From GCA-2737725 sp033763995 (GTDB lineage Bacteria; Pseudomonadota; Alphaproteobacteria; Rhodospirillales; Rhodospirillaceae): DNA of 64,000 nt. The notes below the pieces were generated by a model that was not told the origin of the DNA, made no database searches, and was given only the letters and a program-made list of their open reading frames with translations. Below, in pieces: positions 16,317 through 24,859 of this stretch; within the stretch, counting starts at the first letter, position 1, and each line of letters starts with the position of its first letter. The stretch is from assembly GCA_033763995.1 (NCBI GenBank), contig JANRJL010000009.1, positions 41,813 through 105,812 of the forward strand, read 5' to 3'. The position numbers and the translations under genes are program-made.

Positions 16317-16556
16317 ATGAAAAAGCTCACCATTACCGTCACCCCCGAGGTCTATCGCGGCCTGCGCAAGAAGATCGGCCCGGGCAAGATCAGCAGCTTC
16401 ATCGACCGGCTGGCGCGGCCTCATGTGTTGCCGCCGCTCAGCCCTGCGGCGCTAGAGGCCGCTTACCGCGAGATGGCGGCCGATGAGTTGGCCGAGGCGG
16501 AAGCGAATGAATGGGCGGACGGTACGGCCGGTAGCGCCCTAGATCAATCCGACTGA
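16317..16556 (+). CDS. Ribbon-helix-helix (CopG-like) antitoxin of MazF
   Basis: A 79-residue antitoxin. The N-terminal strand KKLTITVTPEVYRGLRKKIG and the helix SSFIDRLARPHVLPP match the ribbon-helix-helix antitoxins that accompany MazF/PemK toxins; the acidic tail (MAADELAEAEANEW) should bind the toxin. ATG 16317 is chosen because it lies clear of the operator array and matches the family start; ATG 16305 overlaps the third operator copy, and a TTG at 16284 lies inside it. None has a strong Shine-Dalgarno. The stop is two bases before mazF. Confidence 0.82.
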   Translation: MKKLTITVTPEVYRGLRKKIGPGKISSFIDRLARPHVLPPLSPAALEAAYREMAADELAEAEANEWADGTAGSALDQSD

Positions 16557-16558
16557 CG

Positions 16559-16891
16559 ATGCTGCGGGGCGAAGTTTGGTGGATCGAATTCCCTCAAGCT
16601 CGCGGCGGCGAGATCCAAAAGACGCGCCCGGCCATCATCGTCAGCAACGACTCGTTCAATCGCACGATGAATCGCGTTCAGGTCGTGCCGGTCACCAGCA
16701 ACACGAAAAAGCTATATCCAGGCGAGGCCTTGGTGACGATTGGAGATCGAACTTCGAAAGCCTTGGTGAACCAAATCGCAACCGTCACCAAGGAAAGGGT
16801 TCAAAATCGTATCGGCGCCGTCTCAACGGAAGAACTCGCGGCCGTGGAAAAAGCTATTGTCTATCAACTGGCCCTCGAAGGCGGCACCTAA
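16559..16891 (+). CDS. mazF: MazF/PemK family endoribonuclease toxin
   Basis: A 110-residue toxin of the MazF fold, full length. RGEVWWIEFPQARGGEIQKT and RPAIIVSNDSFN at the N-terminus and the QVVPVTSNTKKLYPGEA block are the conserved SH3-like core with the catalytic arginine. MazF enzymes cut mRNA at short motifs; the cut site cannot be read from sequence. It follows its antitoxin by two bases. Its stop codon is directly next to the stop of a broken gor copy on the other strand. Confidence 0.92.
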   Translation: MLRGEVWWIEFPQARGGEIQKTRPAIIVSNDSFNRTMNRVQVVPVTSNTKKLYPGEALVTIGDRTSKALVNQIATVTKERVQNRIGAVSTEELAAVEKAIVYQLALEGGT

Positions 16892-16943
16892 CTACCCCTT
16901 CTCTCCCCCCGGCGTCGGCAGGCTCACGGGCTCGCGCAGGGTG
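16892..16943 (-). pseudogene. Detached 3' end of a glutathione reductase gene
   Basis: On the minus strand this encodes TLREPVSLPTPGGEKG and a stop, against TLREPVSTPTPGGEKA at the true gor end. The DNA 16897-16943 matches 17925-17971 at 42 of 47 bases. Beyond 16943 the similarity stops. It is a gor tail separated from any gene body, lying on the far side of vapBC, and marks the inner edge of an inserted unit. Confidence 0.75.
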
Positions 16944-16962
16944 TGGCCCAGCAATGGCAGCC

Positions 16963-17376
16963 TTAGGGCGACAGCACCTCAAGCTTGAGGCGGCGCGCCG
17001 TGACCGCCAAAGCCGCATCGCAGGTCGCAAGCGGAATCTTCCGGCGCATGGCGAGTTCGAGATAAGCGGCGTCATAAATCGTCAAATCATGATCGACCGA
17101 CAGTTCTCGCGTCGCATCCCAGGCGTGGATGTCGGTCTCGGCATCGATGATAATGGGCAGGTCTCCCAGCCGCCTGAGGCAATTCCGCTCGTGAGCCTCG
17201 GTGCAGCGTTTGCGCCGCACGGCCGTCCTCAGCATGTTGGCGACCTCGAGTTTCCACAACGAGGGCACCACGGCCCCGTCGTCCGTCACCTGCGTCAAGA
17301 CGCGATCGGACATCGCCGATTTTTCGTCGGCGAAAAACCACGTGATCGCCATGGAGGCATCAAGCACCAAGCTCAC
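16963..17376 (-). CDS. vapC: VapC toxin, PIN-domain ribonuclease
   Basis: A 137-residue PIN-domain nuclease. The acidic residues expected to hold the metal are visible: Asp6 (LVLDASMAITWF), Glu near 44 (WKLEVANMLR), Asp near 101 (TIYDAAYLELA) and Asp near 119 (LATCDAAL). VapC toxins cleave tRNA or rRNA. Translation starts at GTG 17376, immediately after the TAA of vapB with no gap, so the two are coupled. It lies between two copies of the gor 3' end. Confidence 0.9.
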   Translation of the reverse strand: MSLVLDASMAITWFFADEKSAMSDRVLTQVTDDGAVVPSLWKLEVANMLRTAVRRKRCTEAHERNCLRRLGDLPIIIDAETDIHAWDATRELSVDHDLTIYDAAYLELAMRRKIPLATCDAALAVTARRLKLEVLSP

Positions 17377-17634
17377 TTAACGCCGGCCTTCATTACGCAG
17401 GTCTTGAATGGTGACGTCGCCGAGCGAGAATTTCTTGCCGTCGCGGCGAATGTCCTGGGCCGCTTTTTTCGCCCGGGCGCGTGCTTGGGTCTCGGGGCGG
17501 CGGACCACAAGGTCGCCGTCCTTCATCTCGATCTCGACCTGCTCGCCGTCGCTCAAGCCGGAAGCATCGGCGAGATCGTAGGGAACCCGGATCGCCAGGT
17601 TCTTGCCCCACTTTCCGACCTTCACGCGCGTCAT
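17377..17634 (-). CDS. vapB: VapB antitoxin, AbrB/MazE fold
   Basis: An 85-residue antitoxin with the AbrB swapped-hairpin motif (VKVGKWGKNLAIRVPYDLA, then GLSDGEQVEIEMKDGDLVV), followed by a charged toxin-binding region. The start at 17634 (MTRVKVGKWG) is the family start; in-frame codons further upstream run into repeat DNA. It precedes vapC directly and should repress the pair. Confidence 0.88.
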   Translation of the reverse strand: MTRVKVGKWGKNLAIRVPYDLADASGLSDGEQVEIEMKDGDLVVRRPETQARARAKKAAQDIRRDGKKFSLGDVTIQDLRNEGRR

Positions 17635-17696
17635 GGCCTGCACCACTAGAGTCAAACTCAATCGAACCGAATCACATAGCCTCAGTAACTCGTTCT

Positions 17697-17749
17697 TTTT
17701 GGTCGCATTTCCCACGCCAAGCGGAAGGCCACTTCTCGGGGAAATGCTC
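17697..17749 (+). repeat. RPT-A palindromic repeat, copy 2
   Basis: Arms GCATTTCCC (17705-17713) and GGGAAATGC (17739-17747). Nearly identical to copy 3, which lies 170 bp away in the same direction. Both sit between vapB and gor. Confidence 0.8.
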
Positions 17750-17753
17750 GTGT

Positions 17754-17783
17754 GTCATGGGATATCCTGACATATCCCATGAC
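17754..17783. repeat. Perfect 12-bp hairpin between two RPT-A copies
   Basis: GTCATGGGATAT (17754-17765), loop CCTGAC, ATATCCCATGAC (17772-17783). It begins four bases after RPT-A copy 2. It may be a regulator site or a fold-back transcript end; no T-run follows. Confidence 0.7.
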
Positions 17784-17866
17784 GGATGGCTAGGGCAAGA
17801 ATGGATTTCGCCGCCGAAGCAGCCCTGATCTGCCCAGCGCCATATCAATATTTATCTGCGATTCTT

Positions 17867-17919
17867 TATTGGTCGCATTTCCCACGCCAAGTGGAAGGCC
17901 ACTTCTCGGGGAAATGCTC
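17867..17919 (+). repeat. RPT-A palindromic repeat, copy 3
   Basis: Same ends as copy 2, with the inner stem AAGTGG-aagg-CCACTT complete. It abuts the gor stop codon at 17920. The 80 bp between the hairpin at 17754 and this copy has no recognisable gene. Confidence 0.8.
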
Positions 17920-19293
17920 TTACGCCTTCTCGCCCCCCGGCGTGGGCGTGCTCACCGGCTCGCGCAGGGTGACGAACTCTTCCGCCGCGGTGGGGTGGAT
18001 GCCCACGGTGGCGTCGAACTGGGCCTTGGTGGCACCGGCTTTCAGCGCCACGGCGAGGCCCTGGATGATCTCGGGCGCGTCGTCGCCCACCATGTGGCAG
18101 CCGAGCACCCGGTCGGTTTTTTTGTCGACCACCAGCTTCATCAGGGTGCGTTGATCGCGACCCGAGAGCGTGTGGATCATGGGCCGGAAGGATGTGCGGA
18201 ACACCTGCACATCGTGCGTCTTTCGCGCCTCCTCCTCCGACAGGCCCACCACGCCCGCGGGCGGCTGGCTGAACACCGCCGAGGCGACGTTGGTGTAGTC
18301 CATGGCCATGGGCGTGGCGTTGAACTGCGTCTCGGCGAACATGCGGCCTTCGTTGATGGCCACCGGCGTCAGGTTGATGCGGTCGGTCACGTCGCCCAGC
18401 GCGAAAATATGCGGCACGGACGTGCGGCTGTAAGCGTCCACCGCCACGGCGCCCTTGTCGTTCAACTTCACGCCCGCTTCGGCCAGGCCCAGCCCCGCCG
18501 TGTTGGGCGCCCTGCCCGTGGCGCACATAACGGCATCGGCCGCGAGCAACTCGCCGTTATCGAGCGTGACGCCGAATCCCGAGGACTTCGTCACGGCCAC
18601 GATCTTGCGGCCAGCGTGTATCTTGATGCCCTTTTTGGTCAGCTCGGCCTGTAGGTGCGCGCGCACGTCGCCATCGAAGCCGCGCAGCACCTGATCGGCG
18701 CGGATCACCAGATGCACCTCGCTGCCCAGCGCGCGGAAGATGCCCGCGAACTCCACCGCGATGTAGCCGCCGCCGAAAATGACGATGCGTTGCGGCCGCG
18801 CCTTGAGGTCCAGGGCCTCGTTGGAGGTGATCATGTGTTCGCGGCCCGGAATGTCGGGCACCACCGGCCAGCCGCCGGTGGCGACGAGAATTTTCTCGGC
18901 CGTCAGGCGCTTGCCGTTCACCTCGACCGTGTGCGCGTCCGCCAGCACGCCGCGCGCGGCGATGAGTGTGTTGCCCGCGCCCGCGAGCATGGTCTTGTAG
19001 GCCGTTTCGAGCCGGTCCAGTTCCTTGTCCTTGGCGGCGATGAGCGCGGGCCAATCGTGGCGCGCCATGTCGACGGTCCAGCCGAAGCCGCGCGCGTCCT
19101 CCATGACCTCGCCGAAGTGCGCGCCGATGACGAGCAGCTTCTTGGGCACGCAGCCCCTCATCACGCAGGTGCCGCCGACGCGGCTTGATTCGATCACCGC
19201 CACCTTGGCGCCGTACTTGCCCGCCATGCGGCTGGCGCGCACGCCGCCGGAGCCGGCGCCGAGGGTGATGAGGTCGTAATCGAAACGGGGCAT
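17920..19293 (-). CDS. gor: Glutathione-disulfide reductase
   Basis: A 457-residue FAD flavoprotein that reduces GSSG with NADPH in the cytosol. The FAD loop GAGSGGVRAS, the redox disulfide in GGTCVMRGCVPKKL (cysteines near 43 and 48), the NADPH loop IFGGGYIAVEFAGI, the second FAD site FALGDVTD and the C-terminal HPTAAEEFVTLREP with the catalytic histidine are all present. Intact although its 3' end has been duplicated beyond vapBC. Functionally linked with grxD at the start of the window only in a general sense. Confidence 0.95.
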   Translation of the reverse strand: MPRFDYDLITLGAGSGGVRASRMAGKYGAKVAVIESSRVGGTCVMRGCVPKKLLVIGAHFGEVMEDARGFGWTVDMARHDWPALIAAKDKELDRLETAYKTMLAGAGNTLIAARGVLADAHTVEVNGKRLTAEKILVATGGWPVVPDIPGREHMITSNEALDLKARPQRIVIFGGGYIAVEFAGIFRALGSEVHLVIRADQVLRGFDGDVRAHLQAELTKKGIKIHAGRKIVAVTKSSGFGVTLDNGELLAADAVMCATGRAPNTAGLGLAEAGVKLNDKGAVAVDAYSRTSVPHIFALGDVTDRINLTPVAINEGRMFAETQFNATPMAMDYTNVASAVFSQPPAGVVGLSEEEARKTHDVQVFRTSFRPMIHTLSGRDQRTLMKLVVDKKTDRVLGCHMVGDDAPEIIQGLAVALKAGATKAQFDATVGIHPTAAEEFVTLREPVSTPTPGGEKA

Positions 19294-19359
19294 GGGTAGA
19301 AATCCTTAGTGACGCTCGCGAGCTATCTATGGGTTGCGACCTTAGATCACAATCCTTGT

Positions 19360-19456
19360 TGTCGTCCCCGCGAAAGCGGGGACCCAACTGTTTGTTTCCT
19401 AACGTCTATCAACGCGACCAAAGAAAGCTGGATTCCCGCGTACGCGGGAATGACAA
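19360..19456. repeat. REP-type double palindrome
   Basis: GTCCCCGCgaaaGCGGGGAC (19364-19383) and ATTCCCGCGtaCGCGGGAAT (19432-19451). The same tip (CCCCGC-GAAA-GCGGGG) recurs at 40824-40853 between the metH genes. It lies in the divergent gap between gor and the TPR gene. Confidence 0.75.
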
Positions 19457-19529
19457 GGGTGTGAAGCGTCCATTCCCTGGCCTCCTCAATGTCGCTAAGA
19501 TGACTGCCCCGCAAGGCATGAGGCCGACC

Positions 19530-21077
19530 ATGACACGCATCGCACGCACCACGTTTCTCGCCGTATGTCTCTCCGCCACCGCGCCGCTGGCCTTGGCCCA
19601 AGCGCCTAATATGGGCGTGATCCAATTTCCCACGTCGGCCAACGCCAAGGCCCAGCCGCATTTCGAGACCGGCCTGAAGGCCATGTACAACTTCGAGTTC
19701 GACGTGGCGCTGGAAGCCTTCCGCGCGGCCGGCAAGGCCGACCCCGACTTCGAACTGGCCGCCTGGGGCGAGGCCATGGCGCTCAATCATCCGCTGTGGT
19801 CCGAGCAGGACCAGCCCGGCGCCATCAAGGCGCTGGCGCGCATCGCCCCCACGGCCGCCCAGCGCGCGGCCAAGACGCCCGAGGGCAAGGAGCGCGGGCT
19901 GATGGAAGCGGTCGACGCGCTCTACAGCGGCGGCGACAAAACCGCGCGCGATGCGGCCTACGAGGCGGCCATGCGGGCGCTGTCGGCCACGTACCCCGAC
20001 GACAACGAGATCAAGGTGCTGCATGCGCTGTCAATCTTGGGCACGACGCGGCCCGGCGAGGGCGGCTTCCGCAAGCAAATGCAGGCGGGCGCCATCGCGT
20101 CCGAGGTGTTGCGCGCAAATCCGCAACATCCCGGCGCGGCGCACTATGTGATTCACGCCTTCGACGACCCCGAGCACGCGCCGCTGGCCCTGTGGGCGGC
20201 CAAGACCTTCGCCGAGATCGCGCCCGATGCGCCCCACGCGCTGCACATGCCCTCGCATATTTATGTGCAGATGGGCATGTGGGAGGGCGTGGTCGCGTCC
20301 AACAATAAGGCTTTTATGGCGGCCGACGCGCTGGCCAAGCGGCTGAACATTCCGCGCGGCAAGGAAGATTTCCACGCGCTGTCGTGGGAGCTTTACGGCA
20401 ACTTGCAGCTGGGCAACATCGACGCCGCGCGCAAGAACCTCGCCACCGCCTACGCCGTGGCCAAGATCGACGGCAGCGACAAAGTGCTGGACGGGATTGC
20501 CTCCATGGAGGCGCGCTTCGCCATGGAGACCGAGTTGTGGGCCGAGGCCCCGAGCCTCGCCGACGCCAAGGGCGAGCACCAGCACGAAACTTCCGGGCCA
20601 CACATGATGCACGCCTACGACAACAACGCCCAAGTAAAGTTCGCCGCGGGCTTCGCGGCGGCGAAACTGGGCCGCGTCGCCGAGGCCGAGACCGCCATGG
20701 CAACGTTGACGGCGGGGCGCGAGAAAATGACGGGCCCCAGCGGCCCCAACTATCGCGGCAAGGTGCTGGCGGTGTACGTGGCCGAGCTAGGTGCGGCTAT
20801 TGCGGTCGCGAACAAGGACACGGCAGGGGCTGAAGCCCTGCTGAAAGAGGCCACCGCGCTGGAGGCGCAGCTTGATCCGCCCTCGGGCCCGCCGGAAGTC
20901 ATGAAGCCGTCGTTCGAGATCTACGGCGAATTCCTGCTGGCCCAAGGCCGCGCCAAGGAAGCCGCCCAACAATTCGAAAAGGGCCTGCTGCGCACGCCCA
21001 ACCGCGCGCTGGCGGTGCGTGGGCTCGCCAAGGCGCGGGCCATGCAGGCCCAGGCGGAGACGCTAAAGCGGGGGTAG
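19530..21077 (+). CDS. Exported tetratricopeptide-repeat protein
   Basis: A 515-residue protein with a Sec signal (ARTTFLAVCLSATAPLALAQ). The rest is helical with TPR-like pairs: a first set near residues 45-100 (GLKAMYNFEFDVALEAFRAA), a conserved stretch with histidines (HYVIHAFDDPEHAPLAL, HALHMPSHIYVQMGMWEG), and a clear TPR at the C-terminus (GRAKEAAQQFEKGL). Proteins of this type are widespread and of unknown role, presumably periplasmic scaffolds. ATG 19530 follows GAGG by six bases; other in-frame ATGs at 19500 and 19518 are less well placed. Confidence 0.8.
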   Translation: MTRIARTTFLAVCLSATAPLALAQAPNMGVIQFPTSANAKAQPHFETGLKAMYNFEFDVALEAFRAAGKADPDFELAAWGEAMALNHPLWSEQDQPGAIKALARIAPTAAQRAAKTPEGKERGLMEAVDALYSGGDKTARDAAYEAAMRALSATYPDDNEIKVLHALSILGTTRPGEGGFRKQMQAGAIASEVLRANPQHPGAAHYVIHAFDDPEHAPLALWAAKTFAEIAPDAPHALHMPSHIYVQMGMWEGVVASNNKAFMAADALAKRLNIPRGKEDFHALSWELYGNLQLGNIDAARKNLATAYAVAKIDGSDKVLDGIASMEARFAMETELWAEAPSLADAKGEHQHETSGPHMMHAYDNNAQVKFAAGFAAAKLGRVAEAETAMATLTAGREKMTGPSGPNYRGKVLAVYVAELGAAIAVANKDTAGAEALLKEATALEAQLDPPSGPPEVMKPSFEIYGEFLLAQGRAKEAAQQFEKGLLRTPNRALAVRGLAKARAMQAQAETLKRG

Positions 21078-21090
21078 GGGGTCGCGCTCT

Positions 21091-21218
21091 TTTTCCCTCT
21101 CCCGCTTGCGGGAGAGGGCAGGGTGAGGGGTTTGCCCCTGCCTCAGAAGTCGCGATGAGCGCGTGAAACGAACAACCCCTCATCCTCCCCTTCTCCCACG
21201 CTTCGCGCGGGAGAAGGA
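21091..21218. repeat. Two REP-type hairpins between TPR gene and glmS
   Basis: CCCTCTCCCGC (21095-21105) with GCGGGAGAGGG (21108-21118), and CCTTCTCCC near 21188 with GGGAGAAGG near 21209-21217. They lie between two convergent genes and may end both transcripts. Confidence 0.65.
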
Positions 21219-21226
21219 ATAAACTC

Positions 21227-23050
21227 TCACTCCACCGTCACGCTCTTGGCCAAGTTGCGCGGCTGGTCCACGTCGGTGCCCTTGAGCACGGCGGTGTGAT
21301 AGGCGAGCAGTTGCACCGGCACGGTGGCGAGGATCGGCACCACGAAGGGGTCGGTCTTGGGCATGGTGATGGCGTGGGCCGCGAGCTTGCCGACGCGTTT
21401 CACGCCGGCCTCGTCGGAAATCAGGATCACCTTGCCGGCGCGGGCCACCACCTGCTCGATGTTGGACAGCGTCTTTTCGAACAGCGCGTCGGTCGGCGCG
21501 ATGACGACCACGGGCGTGTGCTCGTCGATCAGCGCGATGGGGCCATGTTTCATTTCGCCCGCCGCATACCCTTCGGCGTGAATGTAGGAAATTTCCTTGA
21601 GCTTCAACGCGCCTTCGAGCGCGATGGGATACGACGAGCCCCGGCCCAAATAGAGCACGTCGCGCGCTTCCACCAAGGTCTCGGCGATTTTGGCGATTGT
21701 CTCGTTGGCGTGGAGCATGTCGGCGACGCGGCTGGGCACCTCGGCCAGGGCCGACGACAGCCGCGCCTCGATCTTGTGGTCGATGACGCCTCGGAGTTTT
21801 GCAAACGTGATGGCGAAGCACGCCAGCGCCATGAGCTGCGTGGTGAAGGCCTTGGTGGAGGCCACGCCGATTTCGGGGCCCGCGAGCGTCGGCAACACCG
21901 CGTGGCTTTCGCGCGCGATGGCGCTTTCGGGCACGTTGACCACCGAGAGAATGCGTTGGCCGTGGGCCTTGCAGTATTTCAGCGGCGCCAAGGTGTCCGC
22001 CGTTTCGCCCGACTGCGACACGAACAGACCGAGGCCGTGTTTGGACAGCGGCGGCTCGCGGTAGCGGAACTCCGAGCCCACGTCGGCCTCCACCGGCACC
22101 TTGGCCAGCATCTCGATCCAATACTTGGCGACCAGGCAGGCGTAATAGGCCGTGCCGCAGGCCACCGCCGTGACCCGGTCGATGGATTTCAGGTCGAAGG
22201 GCATGTCGGGCAGCGTGAGCGAGCGCGCCGCCGGGTTGAACAGCGCACGCAACGTGTCGCCCAGCACCTGGGGCTGCTCGAAAATTTCCTTTTGCATGTA
22301 GTGGCGATAATCGCCCTTGCCGATCAGCGCGCCCGACAGCGCCGTCTGCTTGATGGCGCGCTCGACCACGTGGCCCGCCCTGTCGCGCACCACGGCCGAG
22401 TCCTTGGTCGCGATCACCCAGTCGCCGTCTTCCAAATAGGAAATGCGGTTGGTCATGGGCGCCAGCGCCATGGCGTCGGAGCCGATGTACATGGCGCCCG
22501 ACCCGTAGCCCACCGCCATGGGCGAGCCCTTGCGCGCGCCGACGATGATGTCGGGCCGCGCGGCGATGAGGATGGCCAGCGCGAAGGCGCCCTCCAGGCG
22601 CGACAAGGCCTGCTGCAGCGCGTCCTCGGTTTTGGCCGATGTCTTGAGCGCTTCGCTGATAAGATGAACGATGACCTCGGTGTCGGTATCGCTTTCGAAT
22701 TTGTGGCCTTTCTTCTCCAGCTCACTTTTCAGCTCCTGGAAATTTTCGATGATGCCGTTGTGCACCACGGCGACGGCGCCGTCGGAATGGGGGTGCGCGT
22801 TGACCTCGTTGGGCACGCCGTGGGTGGCCCAGCGCGTGTGGGCGATGCCGGTGGAACCGGCCAAGGGCTCTTGTGCCACCTTGGCGGCCAGGGCCGCGAT
22901 CTTGCCCGGCGCGCGGCGGCGTTCGATCTTGCCGTTCACCAGCGTCGCCACGCCCGCCGAGTCATAGCCGCGGTATTCGAGACGGCGCAGGCCGTCGATC
23001 AACAACGCGGTGGCGTTGTCACGCCCAATGACGCCGATAATGCCGCACAT
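21227..23050 (-). CDS. glmS: Glutamine-fructose-6-phosphate aminotransferase (isomerising)
   Basis: A 607-residue enzyme of standard length that makes glucosamine 6-phosphate, the entry to cell-wall amino sugars. The N-terminal nucleophile Cys2 is in MCGIIGVIGRD, the glutamine site in HTRWATHGVPN and HPHSDGAVAVVHNG, and two SIS sugar-isomerase domains follow (VSQSGETADT, GRGSSYPIALEGALKLKEISYIHAEG cut into two blocks). The ending PRNLAKSVTVE is canonical. It lies 185 bp after glmU on the same strand. Confidence 0.96.
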   Translation of the reverse strand: MCGIIGVIGRDNATALLIDGLRRLEYRGYDSAGVATLVNGKIERRRAPGKIAALAAKVAQEPLAGSTGIAHTRWATHGVPNEVNAHPHSDGAVAVVHNGIIENFQELKSELEKKGHKFESDTDTEVIVHLISEALKTSAKTEDALQQALSRLEGAFALAILIAARPDIIVGARKGSPMAVGYGSGAMYIGSDAMALAPMTNRISYLEDGDWVIATKDSAVVRDRAGHVVERAIKQTALSGALIGKGDYRHYMQKEIFEQPQVLGDTLRALFNPAARSLTLPDMPFDLKSIDRVTAVACGTAYYACLVAKYWIEMLAKVPVEADVGSEFRYREPPLSKHGLGLFVSQSGETADTLAPLKYCKAHGQRILSVVNVPESAIARESHAVLPTLAGPEIGVASTKAFTTQLMALACFAITFAKLRGVIDHKIEARLSSALAEVPSRVADMLHANETIAKIAETLVEARDVLYLGRGSSYPIALEGALKLKEISYIHAEGYAAGEMKHGPIALIDEHTPVVVIAPTDALFEKTLSNIEQVVARAGKVILISDEAGVKRVGKLAAHAITMPKTDPFVVPILATVPVQLLAYHTAVLKGTDVDQPRNLAKSVTVE

Positions 23051-23073
23051 ATCCTCAACCTATCCCGTCACTC

Positions 23074-23215
23074 TTGATGTCACCCTGGGGCCTGCGGCCT
23101 CTGGCCGCAACTTTTATTGGCGCGCCTTCGGCGCGACCCCAGGGTCCAGGGCCGCAACGCTTGCTGGTGGTGTTGCCCTGGGTCCTGGGAATAAATCCCA
23201 GGACGACACCTGTGT
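23074..23215. repeat. RPT-B-like repeats between glmU and glmS
   Basis: TGTCACCCTGGGGCCT with GACCCCAGGGTCCAGGG, and CCTGGGTCCTGGG with CCCAGGACG further on; GGCGCGCCttcggCGCGACC is a small stem inside. The pattern is the same as the 3494-3554 repeat in GC-rich form. Confidence 0.55.
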
Positions 23216-23235
23216 TTTTGTGTTGGTTGCAACGT

Positions 23236-24585
23236 TTATCGCTTCTTCTCTTTCTCCGCTTTTTTCCTGGCGCGGTATTTGGCGGCAAAGCCGGCGATGG
23301 TTTTCTGCCCGCCCTCGTTCAAGGCCAAAGCATCCTGCGGCACGTCCTTGCGCACCACAGCACCTGCACCCGTCATGGCTCCGTCGCCGATGGTCACGGG
23401 CGCCACCAGCACCGAGTTGGAGCCGATGGAGGCGCCCGCGCCGATGTCGGTGTGGCTTTTGTTGAAGCCGTCGTAGTTGGCGGTGATGGTGCCCGCGCCG
23501 ATGTTGGCGCCAGCCCCCACGCGCGCATCGCCGACATAGGCCAGGTGGTTGGCCTTCGCACCCTTTTCCAGCGTCGCGTTTTTGATCTCGACGAAATTAC
23601 CCACGTGCGCGTCTGGGCCGATGACCGCGCCGGGCCTTAAGCGCGCGAAGGGCCCGACGATGGCACCGCTGTCGATGCGGGCCCCCTCGATGTGGCAATG
23701 GCCCTTGATGACGACGTTGTCGGCGACACTCACGCCCGGGCCGAAGACCACGTGGGGACCGATCTCGACATCCTTCCCGAGCTTCGTGTCGAACGAAAAA
23801 TAAACACTGTCAGGGTCGGCGAGCGTCGCGCCGCCGTCCATGGCTACCCGCCGCATGCGGGCCTGAAATAGTTTCTCGGCGGCGGCCAGGTCGGCACGGC
23901 TGTTGACGCCCAGCAGTTCGCCGGCTTCGCCGTTGACCACGGCGCATTTCATTTTCGCGGCGCGCGCGTGGCCGACAATGTCTGTGAGGTAGTACTCGCC
24001 CTTGGCGTTCTTGTTGCCGACCTTGGCCAGCAGCGACCACAACACCGGCGCATCGACCGCGAAGATGCCTGAATTGCACAGGCCGATTTTCTTCTCTTTG
24101 GCGGTCGCGTCTTTTTCCTCGACGATGCGCGCGAGGCCGGCCTTGCCCATGACGAGGCGGCCATAGCCCGTGGGATCGTCGGGCTTGAAGCCCATGACGA
24201 TGACGGGCGCGGCGTTCTTTGCGGCGCGCGCGGCCAACAGACGCCTGTAGGCCTCGGCGGAGACAAACGGCGTGTCGCCGTAAACGATCAGCACGTCGCC
24301 CTTGAAATCTTTCAGCGCGTCCTTGGCCTGGAGCACGGCGTGGCCGGTGCCGAGGCGCTCGGATTGCACGACGGTGGGATGCGGTGCGACGGCCTTCTTC
24401 ACGTCGTCCATGCCCGGGCCGACGACCACGACCACGCGCGCGATGCCGAGGTCTTTCAGCGTCGCCAGCACGTGCCCGACCAAGGGCCGCCCACCCACGG
24501 CGTGCATGACCTTCGGCCGCGCGGACTTCATGCGCGTGCCCAGGCCTGCGGCGAGAACAATGGCGGCGGTGGGGCGTGGGGTCAT
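23236..24585 (-). CDS. glmU: Bifunctional N-acetylglucosamine-1-phosphate uridyltransferase/glucosamine-1-phosphate acetyltransferase
   Basis: A 449-residue two-domain enzyme that completes UDP-GlcNAc synthesis. The N-terminal uridyltransferase has LAAGLGTRMKS and VYGDTPFVS; the C-terminal half is a left-handed beta helix of hexapeptide repeats (GPFARLRPGAVIGPDAHVGN, VGAGANIGAGTITANYDG) with the acetyltransferase histidine in NHLAYVGDA. The start at 24585 gives the family's MTPRPTAAIVLAAG; 13 in-frame codons lie above it. It stands directly upstream of glmS, so the pathway genes are together. Confidence 0.95.
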   Translation of the reverse strand: MTPRPTAAIVLAAGLGTRMKSARPKVMHAVGGRPLVGHVLATLKDLGIARVVVVVGPGMDDVKKAVAPHPTVVQSERLGTGHAVLQAKDALKDFKGDVLIVYGDTPFVSAEAYRRLLAARAAKNAAPVIVMGFKPDDPTGYGRLVMGKAGLARIVEEKDATAKEKKIGLCNSGIFAVDAPVLWSLLAKVGNKNAKGEYYLTDIVGHARAAKMKCAVVNGEAGELLGVNSRADLAAAEKLFQARMRRVAMDGGATLADPDSVYFSFDTKLGKDVEIGPHVVFGPGVSVADNVVIKGHCHIEGARIDSGAIVGPFARLRPGAVIGPDAHVGNFVEIKNATLEKGAKANHLAYVGDARVGAGANIGAGTITANYDGFNKSHTDIGAGASIGSNSVLVAPVTIGDGAMTGAGAVVRKDVPQDALALNEGGQKTIAGFAAKYRARKKAEKEKKR

Positions 24586-24859
24586 TTGGGGCGGTTCAGC
24601 GCGGCGGAAATGTGGGCCGACCATGCCACGCCCTGGGGCTTTGATAAAGGCCGGCGCGGCGGAAAAGCCCAGGGCTTACAACGGCTTAAGATTGGCCGCC
24701 GCGCCCCGGCACGGGCGGCGTTTGCTTGACACCCCTGCGTGTGCGCCTTAAGAACCAGCCTCCTTCAAGGCCCGCAGCGGTTGATAACGGCGGGCCGCCT
24801 CATGCCTCATCGATTCAGCGAGGGTGAGCCTTGCATTGGTCCGTCTCGGCAATGGTCAA

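Noticed and set aside
17786..17870. Small gene between the two RPT-A copies
   Set aside because: The frame (MARARMDFAAEAAL...) runs straight into the next repeat and has no ribosome site or family likeness.
12643..21218. CRISPR array in the repeat-rich gaps
   Set aside because: The repeats are palindromes of REP type without regular spacing or equal spacers, and no cas genes are present.
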